This document shows, piece by piece, positions 20,019 to 31,279 of a DNA stretch of 64,000 bases. Below the pieces are notes generated by a model. That model searched no databases, was not told the DNA's origin, and saw only the letters and a program-made list of their open reading frames with translations. Location of the stretch: NCBI RefSeq assembly GCF_019279795.1, contig NC_056748.1, positions 612,631,416 to 612,695,415 on the forward strand, in the 5' to 3' direction. This DNA comes from Protopterus annectens (lineage: Eukaryota; Chordata; Ceratodontiformes; Protopteridae). The position numbers were made by a program, and so were the translations under genes. The stretch's first letter is position 1; each line of letters begins with the position of its first letter.

Positions 20019-20207
20019 ATGTTCATCGTGTTTCACTGTTGCAGTCATTACTCTTGGGTTATCCTGCTGGCAGGCTACCCGTAGTCGGCCGGAATTCCAA
20101 AGTCTAGGTCCAGCGTCAGTTGCTGTCGCCTCTTCCCTGACGTCAGTGCGCCAGGAGTATAAAAGATGCAGCCGATGCCATTTTCTTCCGTCTTTCTTGC
20201 CGTGCCC
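20019..20207 (+). repeat. 5' ITR with promoter, copy F
   Basis: A perfect CRE palindrome TGACGTCA lies at 20138-20145 and TATAAAA at 20158-20164, ahead of CTTCCGTCTTTCTTGCCG. The word CTCTTGGG matches the ICR and 3' ITR. Confidence 0.88.
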
Positions 20208-20283
20208 GAAGCAAAAACAGTTCGTAAGTGCCGGTAGGCTGACTCCTGAGATCAAATCAGAACTTTTTTCTTGCTCCAGACCG

Positions 20284-22357
20284 ATGTCAGAAAAAGTTAA
20301 CAATTGTATTTCTTGTGGGAAGCAAATACCTCATAAGGATTTTCACTCTTCTGTATTCCTTGCTTAGGCCCTGATCACAGCGTTGCTAGTTGTCGATTTT
20401 GTGCTAGATTTAACCAACGCACTATCAAGCTTCGGTTTGATTTTGTATTTCATTACTTTGCTGAAGATTTGTCTATATAATGCCGTCGGATCAGCGGACA
20501 ACCACAATTTACAAAAAACGCAAGGACAAGGAAAAGGATAGGCATCCGAGGTCTAAAACCGATGACTAAGCCTCTTCTAGGCCAGTCGCCGGTTCTCATT
20601 GAGGTGCAGTCGCAGCCCCTGGCGCCCGCTACCTCAGAGCCACAGGCCGCTTCCAACTCCCACGTGGAGCCGACTGAGCCTCTGGATACTCAAGGTATTG
20701 GACACTCGGAAATCATTCCCTCAGATGGGTCCAGAGCCGCTGGGCAGGCATCGGCTTCTGAGGGTGTCTTCAGACCTACAACTCTTTATATAAAGCCATC
20801 CTCAGCTTCAAAGACTAAAGCAGCATTAAAGACAAAAAAGTACAGCATTCTCCTACTCAGACTACCATGCCTAAAAAGCAGATGAAAACAAATCCAATGA
20901 GCCAGCAAACTGTGACCTAAAAGACTTTTATTAAGGAAACATAAACAACCAGACCGGTTTTGGCTGGACACAAGCACAGCCTTCCTCACTGTCAGCTGTG
21001 CTTGTGTCCAGCCGAAACCGGTCTGGTTATTTGTTGTTTTTTATGTTTCCATAATAAATAGTCTTTTAGGTCACAGTTTGTTGGCTCATTGGATTTGTTT
21101 TTGTATGGTTTGGTTTGAGCCGTGCAATTGCTCTCGTGCAGGAGGTTCCATTTAGATGTTAAAAAAACAGATGCTCAAAATGGCCGAAAACCTAGTTTCT
21201 TTGATCAGGGGTTCCCATCCCCCTCCTGATAAGAGGCCTAGGCAAGAGACAGAGTATGATTCTTCTGATCAGGTTTCTATTTCCTCTGACTCCTCCTCTG
21301 AACAAGATTACTCTATGCTTCCCTATGAGGATTCTGATGCTAAAGAATCCATTCCTTCAGCCTCTCCTCCTGAGGATTATTCTTTTGGGGAAACCCTGCA
21401 TACCATGAGGGAACATTTCCACTGCGAGAGCCAAGATTATTCTGAATCTAAGAAAAGGCTCAGAGACTTTCTACTACTTCCTCAGCACAGACCCCTTGCT
21501 ATTCCACCTGTTCTAGACATTGTGGACAATGTATTCTCAGAGTCCGGCCTGTCCCCAGACTCTCTTCCCCCTGCACCTACTAAGCCAGACAGGTACTACA
21601 GGGTCCCGGATTCTCATAAATTCCTGTATAAAAACTCCGCTGCTGACCCAAAACCTATATCTCAAAGTCCCAAGGGGGTTAAAGCTTCCACTGCAAAAAA
21701 ACCCTGTCCCCTCTGATAGGGACTCCAGGGCTCTAGACAGATGGGGGGAAAAAGTATACACTTCTGCTACCCTGGCTGTAAGGGCGTTAAATTGTCAGTT
21801 TCATATGCTTAAATATCAGCAATTTTTAATGTCTCTGCTTAAACAGAAAATGTTGACAAATATGGAATGTTCAGAGAACAAGGAATTGCAGGAATTATTG
21901 CATGCAGCTGAACAAGTGGGAAAACATACTTTGCAATGTGGTTATAATTCACTGGAGGCCTCCTGCAAGGCCGCTGTTACAGGCTCTGTTAGAAGGCGTG
22001 CTTGGTTAAAGGAACAAAATTTGCCTGATCATGTTAAAGCAAAAATATTAGATGCACCATTACAGCACGATACTTTGTTTGGTACTAAAGCAGAAGGTGT
22101 TGAAAAAAATGGAGGATAAAGCAAAATCCATGCAGACAGTCAAGGATTTCTTACAGGTACAGCCACCCAGATTTAGCAGAAACTGGCCTTCTAAAAATTG
22201 GTCCTTTCCAGTGTCAGACAGACCGCAAAGAGGCAGATACAGGCGTCCCAGAGGCAGAGGTCAGCCCCAAAGCTCATACAGGCCTAAACAATGGGGTGCT
22301 CCTACCTCCAAAAGCGGAGAAGACGAATCACAACCTTACAGGAAACAGTCCCAATGA
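20284..22357 (+). pseudogene. DIRS gag-like protein (copy F), with foldback insert
   Basis: Begins MSEKVNNCISCGKQIPHKDF. The Cys/His motif loses its frame at the CLG box. The 20884-21153 insert splits the gene between two copies of a KKQM-coding motif. Downstream the frame is good over 21156-21716 (LIRGSHPPPDKRPRQE, DSDAKESIPSASPPEDYSFGE) and 21720-22119 in another frame. The RG-rich tail ends at the TGA 22355-22357. Confidence 0.87.
20884..21103. repeat. Long palindrome (foldback / MITE-like)
   Basis: Two inverted arms of about 95-105 bases face each other across a loop of about 14 bases (CTTCCTCACTGTCA). The outer ends read ACAAATCCAATGAGCCA and its inverse; the arms meet at GGACACAAGCACAGC / GCTGTGCTTGTGTCC. 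The tail to 21153 is non-palindromic. The right arm has AATAAA-type signals. Family not recognised. Confidence 0.85.
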
Positions 22358-23261
22358 CTTTCCTCTACAAGATCCAAGCACTATTCTTTTGGCAGCCCCC
22401 TTAGGGGGGAAAACTAGCACTTTTTTCTTCAAATTGGCAAAGGATTACCAAAGACAAATGGGTCCTGAACATAGTGTCCCAAGGCTACAGGTTCCATTTC
22501 CACACTCTACCAAGGTCAAAAGGTATGCCAGACCTGCCACACAGTCAATGGGCAGAGGAACAAAAACAAATTACAGCCCTCATGGACATGAGGGCCATTC
22601 AGCAAGTACCACAACAAGAGCAGGGGCAAGGATTTTACTCCAGATTTTTCCTAGTACTCAGAAAGGACAAAACCTGGAGACCAATACTGGACCTGTCTGT
22701 ACTAAATACATTTCTGGAAGTTCCAAAATTCAAGATGTTGACTCTACAGCAGCTACTGCCCATGCTGGGCAAGAAATCTTGGCTCGTAACTTTGGACCTA
22801 AAAGAGGCATACCTGTATGTCCCAGTCAGACAATCTTGCAGAAGATACCTCAGATTCATAGCTGGCTCAATGCATTACCAATACTCTGCACTGCCCTTCG
22901 GCTTATCTACTGCACCCAGGGTCTTCACAAAATGCCTCACACCAGTAATTGCGTTTTGCAGACCAAAAGGAATTCAAGTATATCCCTACTTGGACTACTG
23001 CCTAATTCAAGCATAGAACAAAGACACTCTTCTAAAGCATCTGGTGTTTGTAAAAATATTACTAATTGGCCTAGGGTACACAGTAAACAAAAAGAAATCA
23101 AAACTAGTGCCATCTCGAGATAATATTCCTGGGTGCAAGCCTAAATACAGCTGCCCAGATGGCTCATCTCACGCCAGACAAACAAAAGCAACTGGCTACT
23201 TACTTCAAGAATTTGGCAACAAAGACCCACTTATCTGCAAGGAAAATCTGCAGGCCTTGGG
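22357..23261 (+). pseudogene. RT, part 1, YLDD changed to YLDY (copy F)
   Basis: RT blocks MSQGYRFHFHTLP, RPILDLSVLN, LDLKEAYLYVPV and FGLSTAPRVFTK are open over 22474-23016. The catalytic box reads YLDY at about 22987-22998 (GAC to TAC), followed four codons later by a stop. This RT would be catalytically dead even with its frame intact. Copy G is inserted at its 3' end. Confidence 0.9.
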
Positions 23262-23453
23262 ATGTCCTTCATGGATGCATCTGCAGTCATAACAAATGGG
23301 TTGTCCTGTCGTCAGGCAGCCCTTCGGTCGGCCGGATTCCAAAGTCTGGGTCCGGCTTCGGCTGATGTCGCACTTCACCCGACGTCATCTCTGCTGGTCT
23401 TCGGGTATAAAGGCATCAGCCGACGCCATTTTCCTCAGTCTTTCTTGCCGCGT
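23262..23453 (+). repeat. 5' ITR with promoter, copy G
   Basis: TATAAA lies at 23406-23411, upstream of CATTTTCCTCAGTCTTTCTTGCCG; GACGTC is at about 23381. The word CAAATGGG matches the ICR and 3' ITR. Confidence 0.88.
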
Positions 23454-23580
23454 GGCGCCCGAAGCAGAAGCTGTTCGCAAGTGCCGGTCGGTCAGATCCA
23501 GAGATTACTACTACCGAATACTACTTCGAAGACTTCTAAAAGCTAAGTACCGCGTTGGGGACTCTTTCTTGCCTCAGCCG

Positions 23581-25266
23581 ATGTCAGAAAAAGTCAATAA
23601 CTGTTTAACTTGTGGGAAACAAATACCTCATAAAGATTTCCACTCTTACTGTCTGCCTTGCTTAGGCCCAGACCACGGCGTAGCAGCCTGTTCGCCTGTG
23701 CTTCCTTCAACCGACGCTAGGCGTCGGTCAGAGTTTGCTGAACAGTTTTGGCTCAGATTTTGCGTACATTATGCCGTCGGATCCTCCGACTACCCAAATT
23801 GTTAAAAAACGCAAAGAAAAAGACCGACACTCGCGGTCCGCGGTTTTGGCCGAAACCACGGTTAAGCAAGCATGAGTGTCTCGGTTTCGGCGAAACCGAA
23901 AACCGGTCAATCTACAGCCGAATCCATGACTACTACTGAGGCTCCTGCTACCTTAGTTGAATCGGCCTCAGAAATTTTGCCTACAACTGTGGTTCCTAGT
24001 GGTTTATCAGACACCATCCCTTTGGATGTCTCTACCCCAGCACGTGGTGCTGCTAGGCCTCCTGCAGCCATGTCTATTAAGGCCTTTGCCAGGGCTAAAG
24101 CAGCCAAATCTGCTAAATCAGTGCCTGTTCAGCCCCCAGAAAAGAGACCTAGAGCAGAGCCCCCCGAGCCAGTGTCCTCTGATGATTCTGCGGATGACTC
24201 AGACATTACAGACCAACCAGAGGCTCCTTTTTCTACTTATGAAGATTCCGATGCTGAAGAATCCATTCCAGCTGCCTCTCCACCAGAGGAATTTTCCTTT
24301 GGGGAAACCTTACATGCCATGAGAGAACAATTCCAATGGCAGGGACAAGATTTCTCAGATTCAAGAAAAAGGCTTAGGACTTTTCTGCACTTACCACAAC
24401 ATAGGCCCTTAGCTATACCTCCTGTACTGCCTGTTGTGGATGATGCATTTAATGATGTTTACACTGCTCCTGATTCTTTACCTCCAGCCCCTGCCAAACC
24501 AGATAGATTTTACAGGGTGCCAGACACTCATCACCACCTGTACAAGGCCCCACTTGCAGATCCGAAACTATATCCCAGGGGCCTAAGGCAGTAGCCTCGA
24601 CCACAGCAAAAACCCTATTCCTTCTGAAAGGGAATCCAGGTCCTTAGAGATGGGGAAAAAGTTTACACCTCTGCTACTCTCTCAGCTAGAGCTTTAAACT
24701 GTCAGTTTCATATGATCCAATACCAAGAGTTTATGCTTGATCAGTTAACTAGAAAACTGTCCTCTGATGAATCCTTAGATAAGAAATATGTATTAGAAAT
24801 GGTGAATAACATCCAACAGGTTAGTAACCATTCCTTAAAATGTGGCTATGATGCACTGGAGGCTTCATTTAGATCAGCCATGACTGGCACAGTGATAAGA
24901 AGGCATGCATGGTTGAAAGAACAGGTCTTACCGGATCATGTTAAAGCAAAGCTATTAGATGCTCCTATGGAGAAGGCCAGTCTATTTGGTACACCTGCCC
25001 AGCAAGTAATGAAGAAAATGGAAGAAAAGGCAAAATCTGTACAAACAGTTAAAGATTTCTTACAGGTTCAGCCCCCAAGGTTTAGCAGGAACTGGCCTGC
25101 CAAAAATTGGTCCTTTCCTGACTCCACAAGATCCCAAAGGGGCAGGAATAGACTCTCTAGAGGCAGAAATCAATCCAGAGGAGGTGCCTACAGAGGACGA
25201 CAGTGGCAAGGCAATAACCGAGGCACAGACACAACCACTGCCACTGCAACAGGACAATCACAGTGA
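23581..25266 (+). pseudogene. DIRS gag-like protein (copy G), frameshifted
   Basis: The ATG of MSEKVNNCLTCGKQIPHKDF starts the gene. The Cys/His array is complete only up to CLGPDHGVAAC, after which the frame slips. The second open piece (23872-24594) has the acidic YEDSDAEESIPAASPPEEF and the FSFGETLHAMREQF block. The third (24712-25266) has RRHAWLKEQVLPDHVKAKLL and a basic Arg/Gly-rich tail. The linker has diverged more than in other copies. Confidence 0.87.
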
Positions 25267-27166
25267 CTTGGCTCTGACACCGCCTACCAGGGAGCAAATA
25301 GCAGCACCTTTAGGCGGAAAGTTAGCCTTATTTTCGAAAAATTGGCACTATATCACAAAGACAAGTGGATTTTGCAAACCATAGACCAAGGCTACAGGTT
25401 CCACTTCCACACCTTACCAGTACAAAGAGGAATGCCAAACCTACCTCCAAATCAAAAAATAGAAGCTCTACAACAGATAGCGGAATTAACAAAGATGAGA
25501 GCTGTGGAAAGAGTACCAATAACAGAACAGGGCAAAGGATTCTACTCCAGACTCTTCCTAGTACCAAGAAAAGAGAAAAGTTGGAGACCTATTCTCGACC
25601 TGTCCGTCTTAAACACATACATCATTGTCCCGAAATTCAAAATGCTGACCCTACAGCAACTTCTTCCCATGCTGGGCAAGGAGTGTTGGCTGGTAACTCT
25701 AGATCTCAAGGAGGCATACCTGCACGTCCCCATTCGACCAAATTGCAGAAGATACCTCCGATTTCTTGCAGGATCAGAGCATTATCAATTCTCAGCATTG
25801 CCCTTTGGCTTATCTACTGCGCCCAGAGTATTCACAAAATGCCTGGCATCAGTAATCGCTCACTGCAGACTACAGCGAATCCAAATTTATCCATACCTGG
25901 GCGACTGCCTGTTACAAGCGGACAACAAAAGCAAGCTGACAACAGATTTACAAAGGGTCATTTACTTGCTACAAGCCCTGGGATACACAGTCAATTTACA
26001 AAAGTCAAGACTGATACCATCCCAAACAAGAACATTCTTGGGCGCGGAATTGGACACAGTAAAACAAATGGCATTCCTAACTGCAGAAAAACAAAAAGAA
26101 CTCCCTCTTTACTTCTTGACATTAACAAAGCAGAACAAACTAACAGCAAGAAAAGTTCTGCAGGCCTTGGGCTTCATGGCATCATGCATAATCTTGGTCC
26201 CACATGCCAGACTGCATATGAGAAAGCTACAGTGGTACCTAAAGAATTTATGGTCTCAGCACAGGCACAGCTTAGAAACAGAAATCCCACTAATCCCATG
26301 CCTAAAACAGGAGTTCCTATGGTGGGCTCAAGCATGCCAGGCAAACCCAGGCTTACCCTTCCACAACTTTCGAGCAAGCCAAACCATCACAACGGACGCC
26401 TCAGACCTAGGATGGGGGGCGCACATGCTGGACAAATGCATACAAGGATTGTGGACTCAAGACCAGCTGCACCTGCACATAAACCAAAAAGAAATGCTGG
26501 CAGTAAAACTGGCAATCCAAAAATTCAGACCATTCCTCAAAGAAGGCCATTTGATGATAAGGACAGACAACACCACAGGCATGTGGTACATCAACAAACC
26601 GGGAGGCACTCATTCATACCCCCTATGCAGAATGACTTTGGACCTTTGGAATCTGGCTCTCAGCTACAACATCCAGTTACAGGCAATATTTGTGCGGAAA
26701 GAACACCCTAGCAGACATGTTAAGCAGAACCACCTCGGATGCTCACGAATGGATGCTACACCCGGACATCTTCAAGGCCATCACAAAGAAATGGGGAATG
26801 CCACAAATAGATCTATTCACTTCCCCACTCAATCACCAGCTCAAAAAATTCTGCACAAGGACATTCCACCCACTTGCATGGAAGGTGGACTCTCTATCCT
26901 TCAGCTGGAAAGGCCTGACAGCATATGCATTTCCACCTCTTCCCTTGATGCACAAGGTACTACTGAAAATCAAAGAGGAACGTCCAAGGATAATCCTGAT
27001 GGTTCCGAATTGGCCAAGACAACACTGGTACCCATTACTGAGGAGCATGTCTCGGGAGAGAATGTGGTCAATACCCCTGATGCCTTTGATGTTAACTCAG
27101 AACAACTACAACATCATGCATCCAAACCTAAAAACCTTGCAACTGACGGCCTGGAACATCACATAG
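25264..27166 (+). pseudogene. RT / RNase H / MT-like ORF, YLDD changed to YLGD (copy G)
   Basis: Open from 25342 through RT and most of RNase H: FYSRLFLVPRKEK, RPILDLSVLN, LDLKEAYLHVPI and FGLSTAPRVF. The catalytic box reads YLGD (25894-25905, GAC to GGC). RNase H follows (TTDASDLGWGAH, INQKEMLAV, RTDNTTGMWY). A one-base slip near 26690 moves LADMLSR and the MT-like tail to another frame, which ends at 27166. A second slip near 25370 affects the N-terminus. The 763-codon frame 25342-27633 leaves pol here and re-enters YR. Confidence 0.9.
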
Positions 27167-28195
27167 CAGCAACCAACCCAGACCTTTCCCAAAGGGTTAA
27201 AGACATTATCCTTGAAGCCCGCAGACCTTCAACAAGAAGGAACTATGCAGGAAAATGGAAAAGGTTTGTCATTTGGAGTACTGAAAGAGGAAAAGATGTG
27301 TCGAACATGGATATTGCTAACATTCTGGAGTACTTGGCAGAGCTTCTACATACAGGCCTGTCCTATTCCTCCATCAAGATACATGCATCAGCTATTTCAG
27401 CAGAATACAGCTTCGATCCGCCTGTCTTTTCGCATCCTCTACTCAGGCAGTTCCTCAGAGGGATCAAGAATGTAAAACCTCCTAGGAAACCACCATTACC
27501 AGCATGGGACTTGAACTTTGTGCTAGAAAAGTTGACACTCCCTCCGTTTGAACCAGCAGCAACAGCAGATCTACAACACCTGTCATGGAAAACTGCTTTC
27601 CTACTGGCAATTACCTCAGCAAGGAGGGTTTGAACTACAGGCCTTAATGGCAGTGCAACCCTTCCTAATCTTCCATCAAGATAGGGTGTCCATGAGAACT
27701 AATCCTACATTTATGCCTAAGGTGGTATCCAGAGTGTCTTTAAACCAGGCAATCCACCTACCTACCTTCTTTCCCAATCCACAAAACAGGGGGGAAAGAC
27801 TGCTGCATACCTTGGATGTACATAGACAGTTACGCTACTACCTGGACAGAACCAAAAGCAACAGAAAAACTGACCAGCTTTTAGTAGCCTATGCAACAGG
27901 AAGGGAAGGAAAAGCAATTTCCAAACAGACAATCTCCAAATGGATAGGAAATTGCATAAGATTCTGTTACTCCTTCCATGGAAAACCAATTCCACAGAAC
28001 ATAAGACCTCATTCTACAAGGGCTACAGCCACTACCACAGCTTTCTTACGAGGAGTGGCAACCAAGGACATTATTGAGGCGGCTACTTGGACCTCCGTGC
28101 ATACATTTGCCAAGCATTATAATTTACCTCTATACTCTAGATCCCGAGCAGGGTTTGCCACTGCTGTACTGCAAGGGATCCTAACTACACCATAA
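27064..28195 (+). pseudogene. Tyrosine recombinase, single frameshift (copy G)
   Basis: The most complete YR besides D. The frame runs from VNTPDAFDVNSEQLQHH through ILEARRPSTRRNYAGKWKRF to SARRV at 27630. A two-base deletion there shifts the frame; it continues ELQALMAVQPF, TLDVHRQLRYYLDRTK, HSTRATATTTAFLRG and FAKHYNLPLYSRSRAG to the TAA at 28193-28195. All YR catalytic blocks are visible. Confidence 0.9.
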
Positions 28196-28233
28196 TTTTT
28201 CTTCCTCCACCTCTAGTTTGGCTATGGTATTCT

Positions 28234-28332
28234 ACCCATTTGTTATGACTGCAGATGCATCCATGAAGGACATAGTACAGTTTTGTACCTACCATAAATG
28301 TAGATGTCGAACTGGATAGCATCTGCAGTCAG
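28234..28332 (+). repeat. ICR, copy G
   Basis: CCCATTTGTTATGACTGCAG, then GGACATAGTACAG, then AACTGGATAGCATCTGCAG. Left arm equals the inverse of the 5' tip (TCCTTCATGGATGCATC), right arm the inverse of the 3' tip. Confidence 0.93.
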
Positions 28333-28531
28333 ATTACCCACCCTCCTTCCCTCTGTGGTACTCCTAGGGTATTTACCCTCCTAATAGCTAGCTGGGGGGG
28401 GGGGGAGTCTCTTATGGTGTATTTGTTTGTATATATGTACATACATGCTTATTTTTTGTTTGCCTTCTACTTTTTTGGAAACATTGGCATTTATCCAAAA
28501 TTTAGCCTTCCAAGAGGGCAACTGGCATCTG

Positions 28532-28752
28532 GGGCAAGAAACACTGAGGAAAATGGCGTCGGCTGATGCCTTTATACCCGAAGACCAGCAGAGAGGACGT
28601 CGGGTGAAGTGCGACATCAGCCGAAGCCGGACCCAGACTTTGGAATCCGGCCGACCGAAGGGCTGCCTGACGACAGGACAAACCCATTTGTTATGACTGC
28701 AGATGCTATCCAGTTCGGACATCTACATTTATGGTAGGTACAAAACTGTACT
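28532..28752 (+). repeat. 3' ITR, copy G
   Basis: Inverse of the 5' ITR with a reversed TATA box (TTTATACCC near 28570), ending in the GTACT tip. Confidence 0.93.
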
Positions 28753-29752
28753 TTTCATGGCATCCTGCATTCTACTAATTCCATATGCCAGACTGCATAT
28801 GAGGAAACTACAGTGGTATCTATAAAGTGTTTGGACTCAGCATTGCCACAGCCTGGACACCGTGATTGCACTCATCCCCTGCCTGCAACAGGAGTTTCGA
28901 TGGTGGGCAGAAGCCTGTCACCACAACAAGGGTCTGCCATTCAGTTTACCCACAGCCAGATAGACACTGACAACGGATGGATCAGATTATGCCTGGGGAG
29001 CCCATATGGCAGGAAAATGTATTCAGGGCACATGGCCTGCAAACCAGATGCATCTTCACATCAATCAAAAAGAGATGCTAGCTGTACAAAATGCCCTTAC
29101 AGCTTTCAAGGACCTACTTCTTCCAGGACAATTACTGATAAGGACCGACAATACTACGGTTATGTGGTACATAAACAAGCAGGGAGGTACACATTCCTAC
29201 CCCCTCTGCAGACGAGCAATGACCTTATGGGACACAGCATTGGCATTCCAAGTTCACCTGCAAGCACAATTCCTGCCAGGAAAAACAAATACTCTGGCAG
29301 ACAAACTAAGCAGAAACCTCATGGATCCCCACGAATGGAAACTGGATCCACAAGTCTTCAGCATGATAATAAGGAAATGGGGATGCCCAAACATAGATCT
29401 GTTTGCCTCCCCTCGCAACTACCAATTGCAGAGATTTTGTACAAGGATTTATCACAAGCAAGCGTGGGAAGTGGACGCCCTATCCTTCAGCTGGAAAAAT
29501 CTTACAGTATATGCTTTTCCCCCACTGCCTCTCCTTCCCGGGGTACTCCTAAAGGTCAGACAAGAGAAGCCAAACGTGATACTGATTGCACCAGACTGGC
29601 CATGCCAGCACTGGTACCCAATCCTAAAGAGCTTGTCTCAAGGTCCAGCATGGATACTGCCTCAGACTTCTCACCTGCTGACCCAACAAAACAATCCGAT
29701 CCTGCACAGCCAACTCAGGACCTTAAATCTGGCTGCATGGCGGATAATGTAG
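28753..29752 (+). pseudogene. RT C-terminus / RNase H / MT-like, part 2 (copy F)
   Basis: Resumes at FMASCILLIPYARLHMRKLQWYL. The frame 29006-29752 is open and holds the RNase H residues (NQKEMLAV, RTDNTTVMWY, LADKLSRN). It also holds the MT-like tail (NIDLFASPRNYQL, SFSWKNLTVYAFPPLPLL, IAPDWPCQHWYP). Confidence 0.9.
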
Positions 29753-30762
29753 CCATTCATAACACTCCTCTTTCAAAAGCTGTTATGGATGTTATCTTGG
29801 AGGCCAGGAGGCCCAGTACCAGAAAATCTTATGCAGAAAAATTGAAGAGATTCCTTGCTTGGAACCAGGAACAAGGCATTGACACGTGTGTACCAAATAT
29901 CCCTCAGATTTTACAATACCTAACTGAGATGCTAAACAAAGGCCTTTCTTTCTCATCTATTAAGATTCATGCCTCTGCCATTTCAGCCCACTACAATACT
30001 GAACCACCTATGTTTTCTTAGCCTTTGATAAGGCAGTACCTCAGAGGGGCCATAAACATTAGGCCTCCAAGGAAAGCACCAATTCTGACCTGGGACCTCA
30101 ATTATGTTTTGGAAAAACTCACACTGCCTCCTTTCGAGCCAGCATCAAAAATTTTTATCCTGGAAAACAGCTCTGTTCTAGCAATAACCTCTGCAAGGCG
30201 AGTCTCGGAGTTACAAGCACTCATGGCAGTGGAACCTTTTGTCATTTTTCATCCAGACATGGTTTCTCTGTGAACAAACCCTACATTTATGCCTAAGGTG
30301 GTGTCCAGTGTGGCCCTCAACCAAACCATTCACTTGCCCACCTTTTATCCTAATCCACAGAACGGGGGTGAGAAAATTCTGCATTCTTTGGACATACACA
30401 GGCAGTTACGATTCTACTTGGACAGAACTAAAGTTTTCTGAGCAACTGTGTCCTATGCTGCAGGATCACAAGGAAAGGCTATCTGAAAACAAACTATTTC
30501 TAAATGGATAGGCCATTGCATCCGTTTCTGCTGTCTTCAACATGACAAATCAGTGCCTAAGGGCATTAGGCCTCATACAACCAGAGCAGCAGCCACTTCA
30601 GCAGCCTTCCTCAGAGGAGTACCAGCCAAAGATATCTTAGAGGCTGCAACTTGGAGTTCAGTGTACACCTTCACAAAGCCCTACCACTTACCTCTTAAGT
30701 CCAGAGCGGGCTTTGCCACTGCAGTTCTGCAGGGCCTCATAGCCTCTCCTAATCTTGTTTAG
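29737..30762 (+). pseudogene. Tyrosine recombinase, several stops (copy F)
   Basis: The ATG at 29737 overlaps the pol stop. The ILEARRPSTRKSYAEKLKRF block is present. There is an in-frame TAG near 30019, a TGA at 30271-30273, frame slips around 30440-30550 and then RPHTTRAAATSAAFLRG; the HxxR box reads HTTR. The probable Tyr box reads TKPYHLPL, so the His before the Tyr is lost. Ends with TAG at 30760-30762. Confidence 0.87.
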
Positions 30763-30793
30763 CCCAGCCACCTTTCCTCATCTTTGGGATTCA

Positions 30794-30893
30794 ACCCAAG
30801 AGTAATGACTGCAACAGTGAAACACGATGAACATAGTACAGTTGTGTACCTACCATAAGTGTAGATGTTCGAGTGTATTCACTGTTGCAGTCC
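30794..30893 (+). repeat. ICR, copy F
   Basis: CCCAAGAGTAATGACTGC, then GAACATAGTACAG, then GTGTATTCACTGTTGCAG. The AAGAG word is private to this copy and present in both its ITRs. Confidence 0.93.
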
Positions 30894-31064
30894 AGGTTAC
30901 CCAGCCACTGTCCCCCTTTTCCTTTGCTGGGACTTATCCGCACTTCTCTATCCTATACAACATATTTGGTGTATTTGCTTATAGAAGAAGGACATGTTAT
31001 TTTTGTGCATGCATTTTAATTGGCATATTTTTTCAACCTTCCTATTTGAGGGCACCTGACATCT

Positions 31065-31279
31065 GGGGCAAGAAAAACTGAAGAAAATGGCGTCTGCGGC
31101 ATCTTTTATACCCCTGGCACACTGACATCAGGGAAGAGGCGACAGCAACCGACACCAGACCTAGACTTTGGAATTCTGGCCGACTACGGGTAGCCTGCCA
31201 GCAGGATAACCCAAGAGTAATGACTGCAACAGTGAATACACTCGAACATCTACATTTATGGTAGGTACACAACTGTACT
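31065..31279 (+). repeat. 3' ITR, copy F
   Basis: Begins GGGGCAAGAAAAACTGAAG, holds reversed TTTTATACCCC and TGACATCA, and ends ACAACTGTACT. Confidence 0.92.

Larger units (their letters stand above)
23262..28752 (+). mobile_element. DIRS copy G (innermost of the stack), inserted in copy F RT
   Basis: Full-length 5.5-kb element with tips ATGTCC and GTACT. The left flank CCTTGGG and right flank TTTCATGG belong to the RT of copy F. Complete order: ITR, gag, pol, YR, ICR, spacer, ITR. It belongs to the same subfamily as A, B and I (ITR word TGCATCTGCAG). Being innermost, it must be younger than F, E and C. Confidence 0.95.
20019..31279 (+). mobile_element. DIRS copy F (inserted in copy E RT; contains copy G)
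   Basis: Tips ATGTTCATCG and GTACT. The flanks give CCCAG then TTATCTGCAAG, matching the uninterrupted RT of copy J. Own parts: 5' ITR, gag (with a foldback insert), pol (split by G), YR, ICR, spacer and 3' ITR. Confidence 0.94.

Noticed and set aside
25365-26711. 448-codon ORF overlapping copy G RT
   Set aside because: Alternative frame over RT and RNase H; no domain of its own. The RT frame carries all known motifs.
25342-27633. A designed RT-recombinase fusion protein in copy G
   Set aside because: The stretch about 26690-27060 is out of frame with the RNase H end and MT-like tail; the fusion arises from one slip.
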